64,000 nt of DNA from Candidatus Schekmanbacteria bacterium RIFCSPLOWO2_02_FULL_38_14. Lineage in GTDB: Bacteria > Schekmanbacteria > GWA2-38-11. Under the pieces are notes generated by a model. The model was given only the letters and a program-made list of their open reading frames with translations, made no database searches and had not been told where the DNA came from. The stretch covers positions 30,937 to 94,936 of the forward strand of contig MGDH01000036.1 of assembly GCA_001790855.1 (NCBI GenBank), in the 5' to 3' direction. Positions 23,796 to 32,697 of the stretch are shown piece by piece. The position numbers were made by a program, and so were the translations under genes. The stretch's first letter is position 1. Each line of letters starts with the position of its first letter.

Positions 23796-25925
23796 TTAGT
23801 ATTCAAGGGAATTAGGATACAAAGTAAGGATAAATTCTGTTCCTTTCCCAACCTCACTGTTGACTTTTATCTCACCCTTGTGAAGCTTTACAATCCTCTG
23901 GATTATCGCCATGCCAAGTCCCACGCCTTTAGTCTTGGTAGTGAAAAAAGGGTCAAAAATCCTTCCGAGATTCCCTTCTGCAATCCCATGCCCTATATCC
24001 CTTATTCTAACCTCAGAATAATCCATCCCTTTGCCGGAAAGGTTTTTTGTTGATATCATTATCTCTCCGCCTTCAGGCATTGCTTCAATGGAGTTTTGAA
24101 TCAGGTTGATAAAAACCTGCTTTATTTTCATGCCGTCTATTCTTATATACTTCTTGTCTCCGCAAAAGTCTCTTTTTATCTTTGTATGATTTTTCTCAAA
24201 AATTTCATCCATACTGGTAAGAACTTCATCTAATATTTCATCTATATCACATTTAAATATATCTAATTTCATGGGTTTTGAAAAATCCAAAAGATCCTCT
24301 ACAATAGTGTTTAGGCTTTTTACTCCTTCCATTATATTTTCAATAGTCTCCCTGCACTCCTTGTTACCCTCGGTCTCATATTTAACCAGACTAATCCCCA
24401 TACTTATATTCTGCAACGGATTCTTTATCTCATGGGCAACACCGGCTATCATTTCTCCCATCGCAGACAGCCTTCTTGACTGCTCGATTTCCTCATTCAT
24501 TTCTTTCTGCTCGGTGATATCTCTTACATATTTTATCACCTGTGTTGTCCTTCCTTCACTGTCCTTTAATGGAAATGTCAGCATTGACCAGTATCTCTTT
24601 CCCTCTGATTCTTTTTTTACAATCCTTTCTCCTGTTGAAGACTTGCCTGTTGTCATAGTTACCTCTACCGGGCATCCCTCGCAAACTCCGTCTTTATCAG
24701 TAAATTTCTCATAACAGAGCTGTCCGATTAATTCATCTTCAGATTTCCCTGACATTCTTACCTGTCCTTTATTGACAGCAACCACACGATAGTCCTTGTC
24801 CATGATAGAAATGCCATCAGTAATCCCATCAAACAGCGCCTGAAGACGGTTCTTTGCCTCTAAAACCTTTTCTCCCCATGTCATCTTCTCTTCAGCCTTG
24901 ACTCTCTTTATGTTAATTGTTATCAGATAAATACTTCCGCAGAAAAGGACTAAAACCACAAGCCCTGTCATGAAAAGAATGTTCCTGTTGCTTTGCTTTA
25001 TCAGGCTTATTACATTTGAATAAGGGGAAGAAACCGCTATTGACCAGTTTGCAATTCTCATTCCTTTTTCGCTCAGGCGAGGAATATATCTCTTATCAAA
25101 AATTTTTATTGGGTAATAGGCAATTATTTTTTTTCCTCCAGTCTTTACAAAGTATTCCTTTGTCCCTATTTCACCTCTCACCATCCTTTTTTCATTTTCA
25201 AAGCTTTCATGACATTGAAAACAGGTTCCATCGTTTTTAAATATATTTCTCCATATCATCTCGGGATGAGAAGGATGGTAGAGCAGCGTCCCATCTTCAT
25301 TCAGAATCCATGCATACCCTATAACCCCTCTTTTAATGGGTTTTGAAAAAGTCTGTGCCAGTTCCTTAACATCTATATAGCATACCAGAATCCCTAAAAA
25401 TTCCTTGCCTTCTCCAATTTCAGTTTTAGTCTGTTTATGTATTGGGAAAGAAATGATTATTTCCCTTCTTCCTTTATTCATGGTAGCCTTTGATATAAAT
25501 GGCTTCAAGGTTTGCTTTGAAAAAACAAAAAAGTCCTTATTGTCAAACGAATTAATATCCTTGTTTTTCAATGACTCAGGTGTTGGATATTGAGACAACA
25601 TCTCCCCTTTTGCGTTTATAAAAGCAGTACTGATAATTATTGAATCAAACTGTAAATTTGAAAAAAGCTTATTTAAAAGAGGTGTCGTTTCTTCTAATTC
25701 TGAAATATTCCTGCCTAAAAAAAATGCTGCAAGATTAAGCTCATCCAGTGTTTTTTTAAAAAAACTCTCAATAAGTATTGCAACTTCGTGTGCCACAATT
25801 AACTGCTGGGAATTAAATTGGCTGGCAATCTCCTTTTCAGAGGATTTCTGAACATTGAAAGCAACAACTAAAATAATACCTATCACAAGTGCTATGATAA
25901 CCGCTAATCCTGTATTGTTTTTCAT
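23796..25925 (-). CDS. Sensor histidine kinase with a c-type haem motif in its periplasmic sensor domain
   Basis: A 709-residue kinase. It has a membrane helix (about 5-24), a large periplasmic Cache-like domain (about 30-310) holding CFQCH (C235-H239), a second helix (about 315-337), and a cytoplasmic PAS domain (about 355-475) with a cysteine set C404, C415 and C418 (DGVCEGCPVEV). Then come HisKA with the phospho-acceptor His498 (GVAHEIKNPLQN) and a HATPase domain (GHGIAEGNLGRIFDPFFTTK, GVGLGMA). The CXXCH suggests covalent haem c, so it may sense redox state or a gas ligand, as haem-containing sensors of Geobacter do. The PAS cysteines could bind a metal or respond to redox. It is cotranscribed with the sigma54 activator and adjoins the cytochrome cluster. 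Confidence 0.92.
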   Translation of the reverse strand: MKNNTGLAVIIALVIGIILVVAFNVQKSSEKEIASQFNSQQLIVAHEVAILIESFFKKTLDELNLAAFFLGRNISELEETTPLLNKLFSNLQFDSIIISTAFINAKGEMLSQYPTPESLKNKDINSFDNKDFFVFSKQTLKPFISKATMNKGRREIIISFPIHKQTKTEIGEGKEFLGILVCYIDVKELAQTFSKPIKRGVIGYAWILNEDGTLLYHPSHPEMIWRNIFKNDGTCFQCHESFENEKRMVRGEIGTKEYFVKTGGKKIIAYYPIKIFDKRYIPRLSEKGMRIANWSIAVSSPYSNVISLIKQSNRNILFMTGLVVLVLFCGSIYLITINIKRVKAEEKMTWGEKVLEAKNRLQALFDGITDGISIMDKDYRVVAVNKGQVRMSGKSEDELIGQLCYEKFTDKDGVCEGCPVEVTMTTGKSSTGERIVKKESEGKRYWSMLTFPLKDSEGRTTQVIKYVRDITEQKEMNEEIEQSRRLSAMGEMIAGVAHEIKNPLQNISMGISLVKYETEGNKECRETIENIMEGVKSLNTIVEDLLDFSKPMKLDIFKCDIDEILDEVLTSMDEIFEKNHTKIKRDFCGDKKYIRIDGMKIKQVFINLIQNSIEAMPEGGEIMISTKNLSGKGMDYSEVRIRDIGHGIAEGNLGRIFDPFFTTKTKGVGLGMAIIQRIVKLHKGEIKVNSEVGKGTEFILTLYPNSLEY

Positions 25926-26246
25926 GGTTTTTATAAATCTGGAACATCAATATTCCAGCCAAAGATTATTTTAAATCCAAATACCAAAATATAAATATCA
26001 AATCAAGTTTAAAGACTTATAATACTCATTAATAAGAATAAACTCAAATCCCAAAAAAGTAGGGACCTGACTTCAGGATTGATATTTGACAGGGTATTAG
26101 AAAAGACCTTTAAGGGAGAATCTATTATTCTTTATTGAACGGCTCATGACATGTGTAACATATAAATGGATTCAGCTTGCACTCAAGCTTCAGCCCGATT
26201 TTTTTGCAGCTAAATATAATCTTACTCTTGCCCGGTCTTTGACAAA
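25926..26246. other. Intergenic region with a possible cytochrome-like remnant
   Basis: No complete gene is visible. At 26125-26246 (minus) an open stretch without a start codon encodes about 40 residues: cysteines in ELICQ and FSCKK, a third in KLECKLNPF, then a CXXCH (CYTCHEPF) just before a double stop. It lies in a different frame from the small membrane protein upstream. It may be a remnant, a frameshifted C-terminus of that gene, or chance. Confidence 0.35.
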
Positions 26247-26438
26247 TTAACTCTTTGTTTTATTTCTAATTTCCATCAGGCATGAGAGAATAGCAAAGCC
26301 AAGACAAACATAGGCAAGCTGTAATAAATTTGCTGGATTGACTACTTCGAGGATTTCGATTTTTCCTGCTTTAAAAATTATCCCTAAAAAAACACTTATT
26401 GCTGAGACAATTGCCAGAATATTTGTTATAAGATTCAT
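26247..26438 (-). CDS. Small two-helix membrane protein, function unknown
   Basis: A 63-residue hydrophobic protein with two predicted membrane helices (about 3-22 and 35-55) joined by KAGKIEILEVVNP. It has a strong ribosome site, AAGGAGGG, eight bases before the ATG, so it is very likely translated. I recognise no family. It lies between tRNA-Arg and the sensor-kinase operon on the same strand. Membrane topology and position suggest, but do not show, a link with the respiratory genes. Confidence 0.6.
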   Translation of the reverse strand: MNLITNILAIVSAISVFLGIIFKAGKIEILEVVNPANLLQLAYVCLGFAILSCLMEIRNKTKS

Positions 26439-26656
26439 AGCTAAACCCTCCTTTATAATAATTGTTAATTAAGAAATCAAAAAATTTTAGATGAATTTAT
26501 CTCAAAACCATGGATGCCTTTTAAAATTATCTTGAATAGTCTTGTTCTTGAAAAACCTCAAAAAGAAATAAAAATTATATAATTCACAATTTAAGATAAG
26601 TTGAATATATAGAATAAGTCAAGATAAAAGTATAAAAAAATTTATTGATTTAATAT

Positions 26657-26729
26657 GGGCCTGGGGTGACTCGAACACCCGGCCTACAGATTAGGAATCT
26701 GCCGCTCTATCCTACTGAGCTACAGGCCC
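26657..26729 (-). tRNA. tRNA-Arg (anticodon CCT)
   Basis: The cloverleaf is complete on the minus strand: acceptor GGGCCTG/CAGGCCC, D arm GCTC/GAGC, anticodon stem GCAGA/TCTGT around loop TTCCTAA (CCT, reading AGG), and T arm GGGTG TTCGAGT CACCC. CCA is not encoded. The flanking 26730-26904 is AT-rich with no gene. Confidence 0.96.
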
Positions 26730-26904
26730 AATTTCAATTGCTAATGACAAATAACAAAAACCAAACTACAAAATAAATCTAAATAAAAAATGTTAAAATT
26801 AAAAGCAAAAAATTTCAGATTCTAAAATTTAACACAAGAAGTATTTAATTTATTTTGTTTTGTGCTTATGTTGAATTTTGCGACTTGACATTTGGATTTT
26901 TTTA

Positions 26905-28158
26905 TCACTTCACCCTCTTAATCTTCGCCCCCAACTTCTGAAACTTCTCCTCTATCCTTTCATACCCCCTGTCAATATGGTACACTCTTGATACAATTGT
27001 TTCATTCTGCGCTGCAAGCCCTGCAAGTATCAGGCTTGCACTTGCCCGCAAATCTGTAGCCATAACCTGCGCTCCGCTTAAATACTTTACACCCTTGACA
27101 ACTGCTGAATTGCCGTCAACAGTTATATCAGCGCCCATTCTTAAAAGCTCGCTCACATGCATCATGCGGTTTTCAAAGACTGTTTCAGTAACAACGCTCA
27201 TTCCGTCTGCAAGGCACATCAAAGCCATAAACTGCGCCTGCATGTCTGTTGGAAACCCGGGATATGGCGAAGTCTTTACATCAGTTGCCTTTATCTTTTC
27301 AGGACTCACAACCCTTATCCAGTTATCCCCTTCAGTCACCTCTATTCCTGTCTCTCTCAGCTTGAGAATCAGGGAATGACAGTGTGCTGGTACGCAGTCT
27401 TTTATAAGAATATTCCCGCACGTAATTCCTGCTGCAAGCATAAATGTCCCTGTCTCAATCCTGTCAGGCATTATCCTGTGCTCAAACGGGCTCAGACTTT
27501 CAACACCTTCAATCTCAATTCTTCCTGTTCCGTCTCCTGTAATCCTTGCGCCCATTTTCCTTAAAACCTCTGCAAGCTCTGGAATCTCAGGCTCGCAGGC
27601 TGTGTTTTCAATAACTGTAATCCCTTCTGCCAGAACCGCAGCCATCATAAGGTTTTCAGTTCCTGTTACAGTGGGAATGTCAAAATAGATGTTCCCTCCC
27701 TTAAGTTTTTCTGCTGATGCAATAACATATCCATGTTCAAGCTGAATCTCTGCCCCTAAAGCTTCAAGTCCCTTAATATGTAAATTTATAGGGCGCGCGC
27801 CTATTGCACACCCGCCCGGAAGAGAAACCCTTGCCCTGCCATACCTTGCGACAAGAGGACCTAAAACAAGGACTGAAGCCCTCATTGTCTTAACATGCTC
27901 ATAAGGAGCTTCGCAGGAATTTATCCTTTTTCCATCAACAAGAAAATTACCTTCTGCATCCATGCTGATTTCAGCCCCGATATGTTTCAGAAGTTTTATA
28001 AAAGTATCAACATCTTTTAAACGTGGAACATTTTTTATAACATTCACACCTTCACAAAGCAGAGTTGCTGCCATTATAGGAAGTGCTGAATTCTTTGCCC
28101 CGCTTATTCTGACCTCTCCTTTAAGTCTTTCACCGCCATTTATAACTATCTTATCCAT
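26905..28158 (-). CDS. murA: UDP-N-acetylglucosamine 1-carboxyvinyltransferase
   Basis: This enzyme transfers enolpyruvate from PEP to UDP-GlcNAc, the first committed step of peptidoglycan synthesis. The 417-residue length is standard. K22/N23 ([12 protein letters not shown]) and the catalytic, fosfomycin-reactive Cys117 ([11 protein letters not shown]) are present, so fosfomycin sensitivity at the target is expected. It overlaps the end of prmC by 13 bp and closes the rho-rpmE-prfA-prmC-murA series, an order conserved in many bacteria. Confidence 0.97.
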   Translation of the reverse strand: MDKIVINGGERLKGEVRISGAKNSALPIMAATLLCEGVNVIKNVPRLKDVDTFIKLLKHIGAEISMDAEGNFLVDGKRINSCEAPYEHVKTMRASVLVLGPLVARYGRARVSLPGGCAIGARPINLHIKGLEALGAEIQLEHGYVIASAEKLKGGNIYFDIPTVTGTENLMMAAVLAEGITVIENTACEPEIPELAEVLRKMGARITGDGTGRIEIEGVESLSPFEHRIMPDRIETGTFMLAAGITCGNILIKDCVPAHCHSLILKLRETGIEVTEGDNWIRVVSPEKIKATDVKTSPYPGFPTDMQAQFMALMCLADGMSVVTETVFENRMMHVSELLRMGADITVDGNSAVVKGVKYLSGAQVMATDLRASASLILAGLAAQNETIVSRVYHIDRGYERIEEKFQKLGAKIKRVK

Positions 28159-29069
28159 ATCTCAGCCACCCTGTCTTTCCCTGAGTAGTCCCTGTTAATT
28201 TTCACTTCACTATATTCTTTATGTGTTCTAACAATCTCTTTAATCCCTTCAGCCTGGTCCCCGCCTATTTCCAGCATAATGAATCCATCATCACACAGGC
28301 AATTAAAAGCTTCACCTATAATTTTTCTGTAAAAGCATAGTCCATCCTCTCCCCCATCAAGAGCTATTCTTGGCTCCCATTTTGAAACCTCAGGGGATAA
28401 CCTGTCAATCTGCCCTGAAGGAATATATGGAGGGTTTGAAACTATAAAGTCAAATTTTAAATCTTTGGCAAAAGGTGTAAAAAGGTTACCCTGAACAAAT
28501 ATTATTCTGCCAGCAACACCATTTCTTTCAGCGTTAATCCTTGCAACTTTCAAAGCATTTGCTGAAATATCAGTTGCGATTATACTTGCTGATTTTAATT
28601 CCTTTGCAATAGAAACAGCAATGTTTCCACATCCTGTTCCTATATCAAGAATCTTTAATGGTTCGTTGTTTATATTTTTATCTTTTGCCCGTGCAATAAC
28701 TTTTTCAATTAAACCCTCTGTTTCAGGCCTTGGTATTAAAACATTTTTGTTCACAAAAAAATCAAGGGACCAGAATTCCTGGTTTCCAAGTATGTACTGT
28801 ACCGGCTCTCTCTTGCTTCTCCGTTTTATGAGCTCATTGTAATTTTCAAGTTCCTGCGAGGATAAATTTCTTTCAAGGCCTGCATAGAGTTTTGCCCGTC
28901 TAATTGCAAGCATACTTCTCATAAAAACCTCACAGTCAATCCCAGGCTTTTCCATATTTAAACCTTCAAGAAATTCCCTTGCTGTCCTCAGAGCTTCAGC
29001 TATTGTAGGATTAAAGTTCTTATGAGAATTATCAATAAAATTTACTTCACTGTGCATTTTCATTCTCAC
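28146..29069 (-). CDS. prmC: Release factor glutamine N5-methyltransferase
   Basis: A 307-residue methyltransferase that modifies the GGQ glutamine of release factors. It has an N-terminal helical domain, the SAM site [14 protein letters not shown] and the catalytic NPPY motif ([12 protein letters not shown]). The gene overlaps prfA by 23 bp, which fits a coupled substrate-enzyme pair. Several Met codons in the first five residues (29069, 29063, 29057) are possible starts. Confidence 0.95.
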   Translation of the reverse strand: MRMKMHSEVNFIDNSHKNFNPTIAEALRTAREFLEGLNMEKPGIDCEVFMRSMLAIRRAKLYAGLERNLSSQELENYNELIKRRSKREPVQYILGNQEFWSLDFFVNKNVLIPRPETEGLIEKVIARAKDKNINNEPLKILDIGTGCGNIAVSIAKELKSASIIATDISANALKVARINAERNGVAGRIIFVQGNLFTPFAKDLKFDFIVSNPPYIPSGQIDRLSPEVSKWEPRIALDGGEDGLCFYRKIIGEAFNCLCDDGFIMLEIGGDQAEGIKEIVRTHKEYSEVKINRDYSGKDRVAEIWIR

Positions 29070-30138
29070 CTACAAAGCTTTCCTTTAAAGCCTGTGTCTG
29101 GTAGTATGTTATCAGTTCATCAATAATCCCATCAATCTCACCGTCCAGGATTTTATCAAGATTGTGCAGTGTTAAACCTATTCTGTGGTCAGTAATCCTG
29201 TCCTGAGGAAAATTGTAGGTTCTTATTTTCTCACTCCTGTCTCCGGTTCCTACCTGACTCTTTCTCTGCTGGGACCTCTCAGCCTGCTGCTCTTTTCTCA
29301 TCCTGTCAAGAAGTCTTGCCCTGAGTATCTTCATTGCCTTTGCCTTGTTTTTATGCTGTGACTTTTCATCCTGACAGGTTACCACCATCCCTGTCGGTAT
29401 GTGTGTAACCCTCACTGCAGAATCAGTTGTATTAACGCTCTGTCCTCCGGGACCAGAAGAACGGAACACATCTACTTTAACCTCATCGGGGTTTATCTGT
29501 ATATCCACCTCTTCTGCTTCAGGCAAAACTGCAACGGTAACAGTCGATGTGTGAATCCTTCCGCCTCCTTCAGTAGAGGGAATTCTCTGAACCCTGTGAA
29601 CACCGCTTTCATACTTCAACTGGCTGTAAACATTTTTACCTTCAATCAATGCAATAACTTCCTTTACCCCGCCGATTCCTGTTAAACTGGAACTCATTAC
29701 CTCAACCTTCCATTTCTTTCCTTCAGCATAGCGGGAATACATTCTGAAGAGTTCAGAAGCAAAGAGTGCGGCTTCTTCGCCTCCGGCACCTGCCCTTATC
29801 TCAACAAGAATATTCTTTTCATCATTCGGATCCATGGGAAGCAATAGAAGTTTGAGATTTTTTTCAATCTCAACAATAGCAGAATTCAGCCTCTCTATTT
29901 CATCCTTTGCAAGCTCTTTCAGTTCCTCGTCTTTTTCATCACTTAAAATTGTCTTGTTCTCTCCAAGCTCTTTAGTAGCTTTCTTGTACTGGCGGTAAAT
30001 TTCTATAATCTTTGACAGCTCCGAATGTTCTTTTGCGTATTTGGAAAATTCTGCAGGATTGCCCAGCGTTTTAGGGTCGCTCATCAGCATGGCAAGTTCC
30101 TCAAACCGTTTTTCTGACCATTCTAATTTTTCAAACAT
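29047..30138 (-). CDS. prfA: Peptide chain release factor 1
   Basis: A 363-residue class I release factor with the GGQ motif ([20 protein letters not shown]) that triggers peptidyl-tRNA hydrolysis. The stop-codon-reading tripeptide appears as PST in [16 protein letters not shown], where PxT identifies RF1 (UAA/UAG) rather than RF2 (SPF). Length is normal. It lies between rpmE and prmC. Confidence 0.96.
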   Translation of the reverse strand: MFEKLEWSEKRFEELAMLMSDPKTLGNPAEFSKYAKEHSELSKIIEIYRQYKKATKELGENKTILSDEKDEELKELAKDEIERLNSAIVEIEKNLKLLLLPMDPNDEKNILVEIRAGAGGEEAALFASELFRMYSRYAEGKKWKVEVMSSSLTGIGGVKEVIALIEGKNVYSQLKYESGVHRVQRIPSTEGGGRIHTSTVTVAVLPEAEEVDIQINPDEVKVDVFRSSGPGGQSVNTTDSAVRVTHIPTGMVVTCQDEKSQHKNKAKAMKILRARLLDRMRKEQQAERSQQRKSQVGTGDRSEKIRTYNFPQDRITDHRIGLTLHNLDKILDGEIDGIIDELITYYQTQALKESFVGENENAQ

Positions 30139-30212
30139 ATTTAATCCTCAGTCCTAAAAATTTATACTTTGTTTTATTGAGCACAAAGTCAAAATTTAAT
30201 GCTAGTCATAAT

Positions 30213-30358
30213 AAAATCCTAAATTCTAATATCTAAATTCCCTGCCTGCCGGTAGACAGGTAAACAAATTCAAAATTCAAATACCAAAATCCTAAACTTT
30301 TTCTTGTTTAGGCCATTTCTATTTTGAACATTTATGCTTGTTTAGAATTTAGGATTTT
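30213..30358. repeat. AT-rich element with a perfect 17-bp inverted repeat
   Basis: AAAATCCTAAATTCTAA (30213-30229) is perfectly complementary to TTAGAATTTAGGATTTT (30342-30358). Inside are TTCAAAATTCAAATACC words and a CCTGCCTGCCGGTAGACAGG palindrome resembling the linker of the repeat at 943-1012. No gene lies between 30139 and 30489. Confidence 0.75.
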
Positions 30359-30489
30359 GTAGCCCAAGGCAATATGCCTTTAGCTTAACAGAAGGCTATC
30401 CTGCTGTTTGCAGAAACACCATGAGGGCTTCTTTTGCGGATGAATACAGGGAGAAAAAATTACAAAACTTCATTACAGGTAAAAATTTA

Positions 30490-30705
30490 TCAGTTTTTTT
30501 CTGCGTCTTTTTTCTTGTATTTTCTCTGAAACCTCTCAACCCTTCCTGCTGTGTCAACAAGCTTCTGCTTTCCTGTGAAAAATGGATGGCAGTTAGAGCA
30601 GATTTCTATTCTTAAATCCTTCTTTGTTGACCTTGTTTGAATAACTCCACCGCAGGCACAGCTTATTGTGGTTTCCTTGTATTCCGGGTGAATACCTTTT
30701 TTCAC
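30490..30705 (-). CDS. rpmE: 50S ribosomal protein L31, zinc-binding form
   Basis: A 71-residue L31 with the four zinc cysteines (SCACGG and [15 protein letters not shown]), so this is the C+ type normally replaced by RpmE2 under zinc starvation. Start GTG at 30705 has AAGGAG six bases upstream. The C-terminal tail is lysine-rich. It lies between rho and prfA as in many genomes. Confidence 0.96.
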   Translation of the reverse strand: MKKGIHPEYKETTISCACGGVIQTRSTKKDLRIEICSNCHPFFTGKQKLVDTAGRVERFQRKYKKKDAEKN

Positions 30706-30824
30706 TTTCTTCTCCTTCTGCTATTTATACTTTCAAAGATTAGTTTTCTTACTATATTTACAGACCTGGTTTTCTAATTATTATAAATAAAAATTTAAAG
30801 CAATATTTTTTTACAGGAAAAATT

Positions 30825-32219
30825 TTAAGTATTCATTGAGTTTAAAAATTCTTTATTGCTTCTTGTTGCCTTCATCTTTTCTATTAAAAACTCCATCGCA
30901 TCAACAACTCCCATTGGGTTCAGGAATTTTCTTAAAATCCAAATCTTGTTCAGCTCATCATTTTCCAGAAGAAGTTCTTCTTTCCTTGTTCCTGATCTGC
31001 CTATATCAATGGCAGGAAAAACCCTTCTGTCAACAAGCTTCCTGTCCAGGTTAACCTCCATATTCCCTGTTCCTTTAAACTCTTCAAAGATAACTTCATC
31101 CATCCTGCTTCCGGTATCTACTAGAGCAGTTGCAATAATTGTAAGGCTTCCTCCCTCCTCAATATTTCTCGCAGCCCCAAAAAATTTCTTTGGGCGCTGC
31201 AAGGCATTCGAGTCAACACCGCCTGAGAGTATCTTTCCGCTTGGGGGAACTACTGAGTTGTGAGCCCTTGCAAGCCTTGTTATACTGTCAAGAAGTATCA
31301 CCACATCCTTTCTGTGCTCTACCAGTCTTTTTGCCTTTTCTATTACCATATCAGCAACCTGAACATGCCTTGAAGGAGGTTCGTCAAATGTAGAGCTGAC
31401 AACCTCACCTTTAACTGAACGCTGCATATCAGTAACTTCTTCAGGACGTTCATCAATCAGCAAAACTATGAGAATAATCTCAGGATGATTTTGGGTTATG
31501 CTGTTAGCAATAGACTGAAGAAGCATTGTTTTGCCTGTTCTTGGAGGAGCAACAATCAACCCTCTCTGCCCTTTGCCTATTGGAGTGAGAAGGTCCATAA
31601 CACGCATTGAAACGTCCTGATGTCCCGGGTTTTCAACCTCAAGTTTTATCTTTTCCTGTGGGTAAAGGGGTGTGAGATTGTCAAAAAGGGTTTTATCTCT
31701 TATTGCCTCAGGGGCTTCAAAGTTGATTGCTTCAACTTTTAAAAGAGCAAAATACCTTTCACCCTCTTTTGGAGGCCTGATCTGTCCTGATACTGTATCT
31801 CCTGTCCTGAGACTAAATTTTCTTATCTGTGACGGTGAAACATATATGTCATCCGGTCCCGGAAGGTAATTGTAATCTGCTGATCTTAAAAATCCAAAAC
31901 CATCAGGCAGTGTTTCTAAAACACCTTCTCCATAAATTAATCCGTTCTTTTCAATCTGGGCCCTTAAAATCTCAAAAATCAGTTCCTGTTTCCGGAAACC
32001 GCTTATTCCTGAGATATTAAGGTCTTTAGCATAAGAACTCAGTGAGGCTATGGTCATATTCTTGAGTTTGCGAAGGTCCATGCCATCTTCTTTGCTGTCT
32101 CTTCTTATGATTTCTTCCTTAACTACCTTAACCTCTTCTCTGATATCTTCCTTTACTTCTTTGACTTCCTTGCTTTCTCTGCTTTCTTTTTTTGTTTCCC
32201 TACTACTTGTTCTTGGCAT
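30825..32219 (-). CDS. rho: Transcription termination factor Rho
   Basis: A 464-residue RNA-dependent hexameric helicase. A charged N-terminal extension (about 1-45, rich in Glu, Lys, Arg and Ser) precedes the Rho N-terminal helical domain, the cold-shock-like RNA-binding domain ([10 protein letters not shown]) and the ATPase domain (Walker [29 protein letters not shown]). Extensions of this kind occur in several phyla and add RNA contacts. Its promoter at 32476-32504 implies an untranslated leader of about 250 nt, which could be a site of autoregulation. Confidence 0.96.
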   Translation of the reverse strand: MPRTSSRETKKESRESKEVKEVKEDIREEVKVVKEEIIRRDSKEDGMDLRKLKNMTIASLSSYAKDLNISGISGFRKQELIFEILRAQIEKNGLIYGEGVLETLPDGFGFLRSADYNYLPGPDDIYVSPSQIRKFSLRTGDTVSGQIRPPKEGERYFALLKVEAINFEAPEAIRDKTLFDNLTPLYPQEKIKLEVENPGHQDVSMRVMDLLTPIGKGQRGLIVAPPRTGKTMLLQSIANSITQNHPEIILIVLLIDERPEEVTDMQRSVKGEVVSSTFDEPPSRHVQVADMVIEKAKRLVEHRKDVVILLDSITRLARAHNSVVPPSGKILSGGVDSNALQRPKKFFGAARNIEEGGSLTIIATALVDTGSRMDEVIFEEFKGTGNMEVNLDRKLVDRRVFPAIDIGRSGTRKEELLLENDELNKIWILRKFLNPMGVVDAMEFLIEKMKATRSNKEFLNSMNT

Positions 32220-32475
32220 CTTTGTGTTCCCTCAAAAATGTTTATGTTAGGTTAAAAGCTATTTTAAAAAGAGATGTTTTTGGTTAGAATTTTTCCATTA
32301 AATTTTGGATTAATCCCTCTGTATGCTAAAACAGGGATGATTGTCTCATGCAGAAAACCTATATTTACAGAACTTAAAAATATCTTTCACATTACAGATT
32401 TTTTAACCACTTCTCTTCACAAGGTAGCATTACCCGAAGGAAAAAAATGAGGTTGTTTATTAAAGATTCTTTTTC

Positions 32476-32504
32476 CTTATAAAGGATAATCGATTTTTTG
32501 TCAA
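32476..32504 (-). promoter_or_regulatory. Putative sigma70 promoter of rho
   Basis: On the minus strand: TTGACA (32504-32499), a 17-nt spacer, TATAAG (32481-32476). Eleven of twelve consensus positions match. The start would be near 32470, about 250 nt before the rho ATG. Confidence 0.65.
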
Positions 32505-32621
32505 TAAAAATTTTATATCCACTAATAATTCTCTGTTTTATATAAAATAATTTTAAAATTTTTAAATAAAATTTTCTAACGCAAATAATTCACTATTAAA
32601 TCTGCATCTCTCTGTTTTAAG

Positions 32622-32650
32622 TTGACAACCACAAGCTTTTATTCTATTTT
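32622..32650 (+). promoter_or_regulatory. Putative sigma70 promoter of alaS
   Basis: TTGACA at 32622-32627, a 17-nt spacer, TATTTT at 32645-32650, about 48 nt before the alaS ATG. The ribosome site GAAGGAGG lies in the short leader, with a long 14-nt spacing. Confidence 0.6.
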
Positions 32651-32697
32651 TCTTCGAATTCTTAAGAGATTATAGAAGGAGGTTTCAGTTTTAAAAA

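Larger units (their letters stand above)
32220..32697. other. AT-rich divergent intergenic region between rho and alaS
   Basis: No gene is seen. It holds the divergent promoters listed separately and about 250 nt of presumed rho leader. I found no convincing riboswitch or terminator. Confidence 0.5.

Noticed and set aside
30421-30615. 64-codon plus-strand frame near rpmE
   Set aside because: It overlaps rpmE antisense and shows no family features.
30856-31263. 135-codon plus-strand frame
   Set aside because: Antisense to the rho ATPase domain, which is certain.
32220-32697. T-box or other riboswitch upstream of alaS
   Set aside because: No T-box consensus or specifier-loop arrangement was seen; the probable alaS leader is only about 40 nt.
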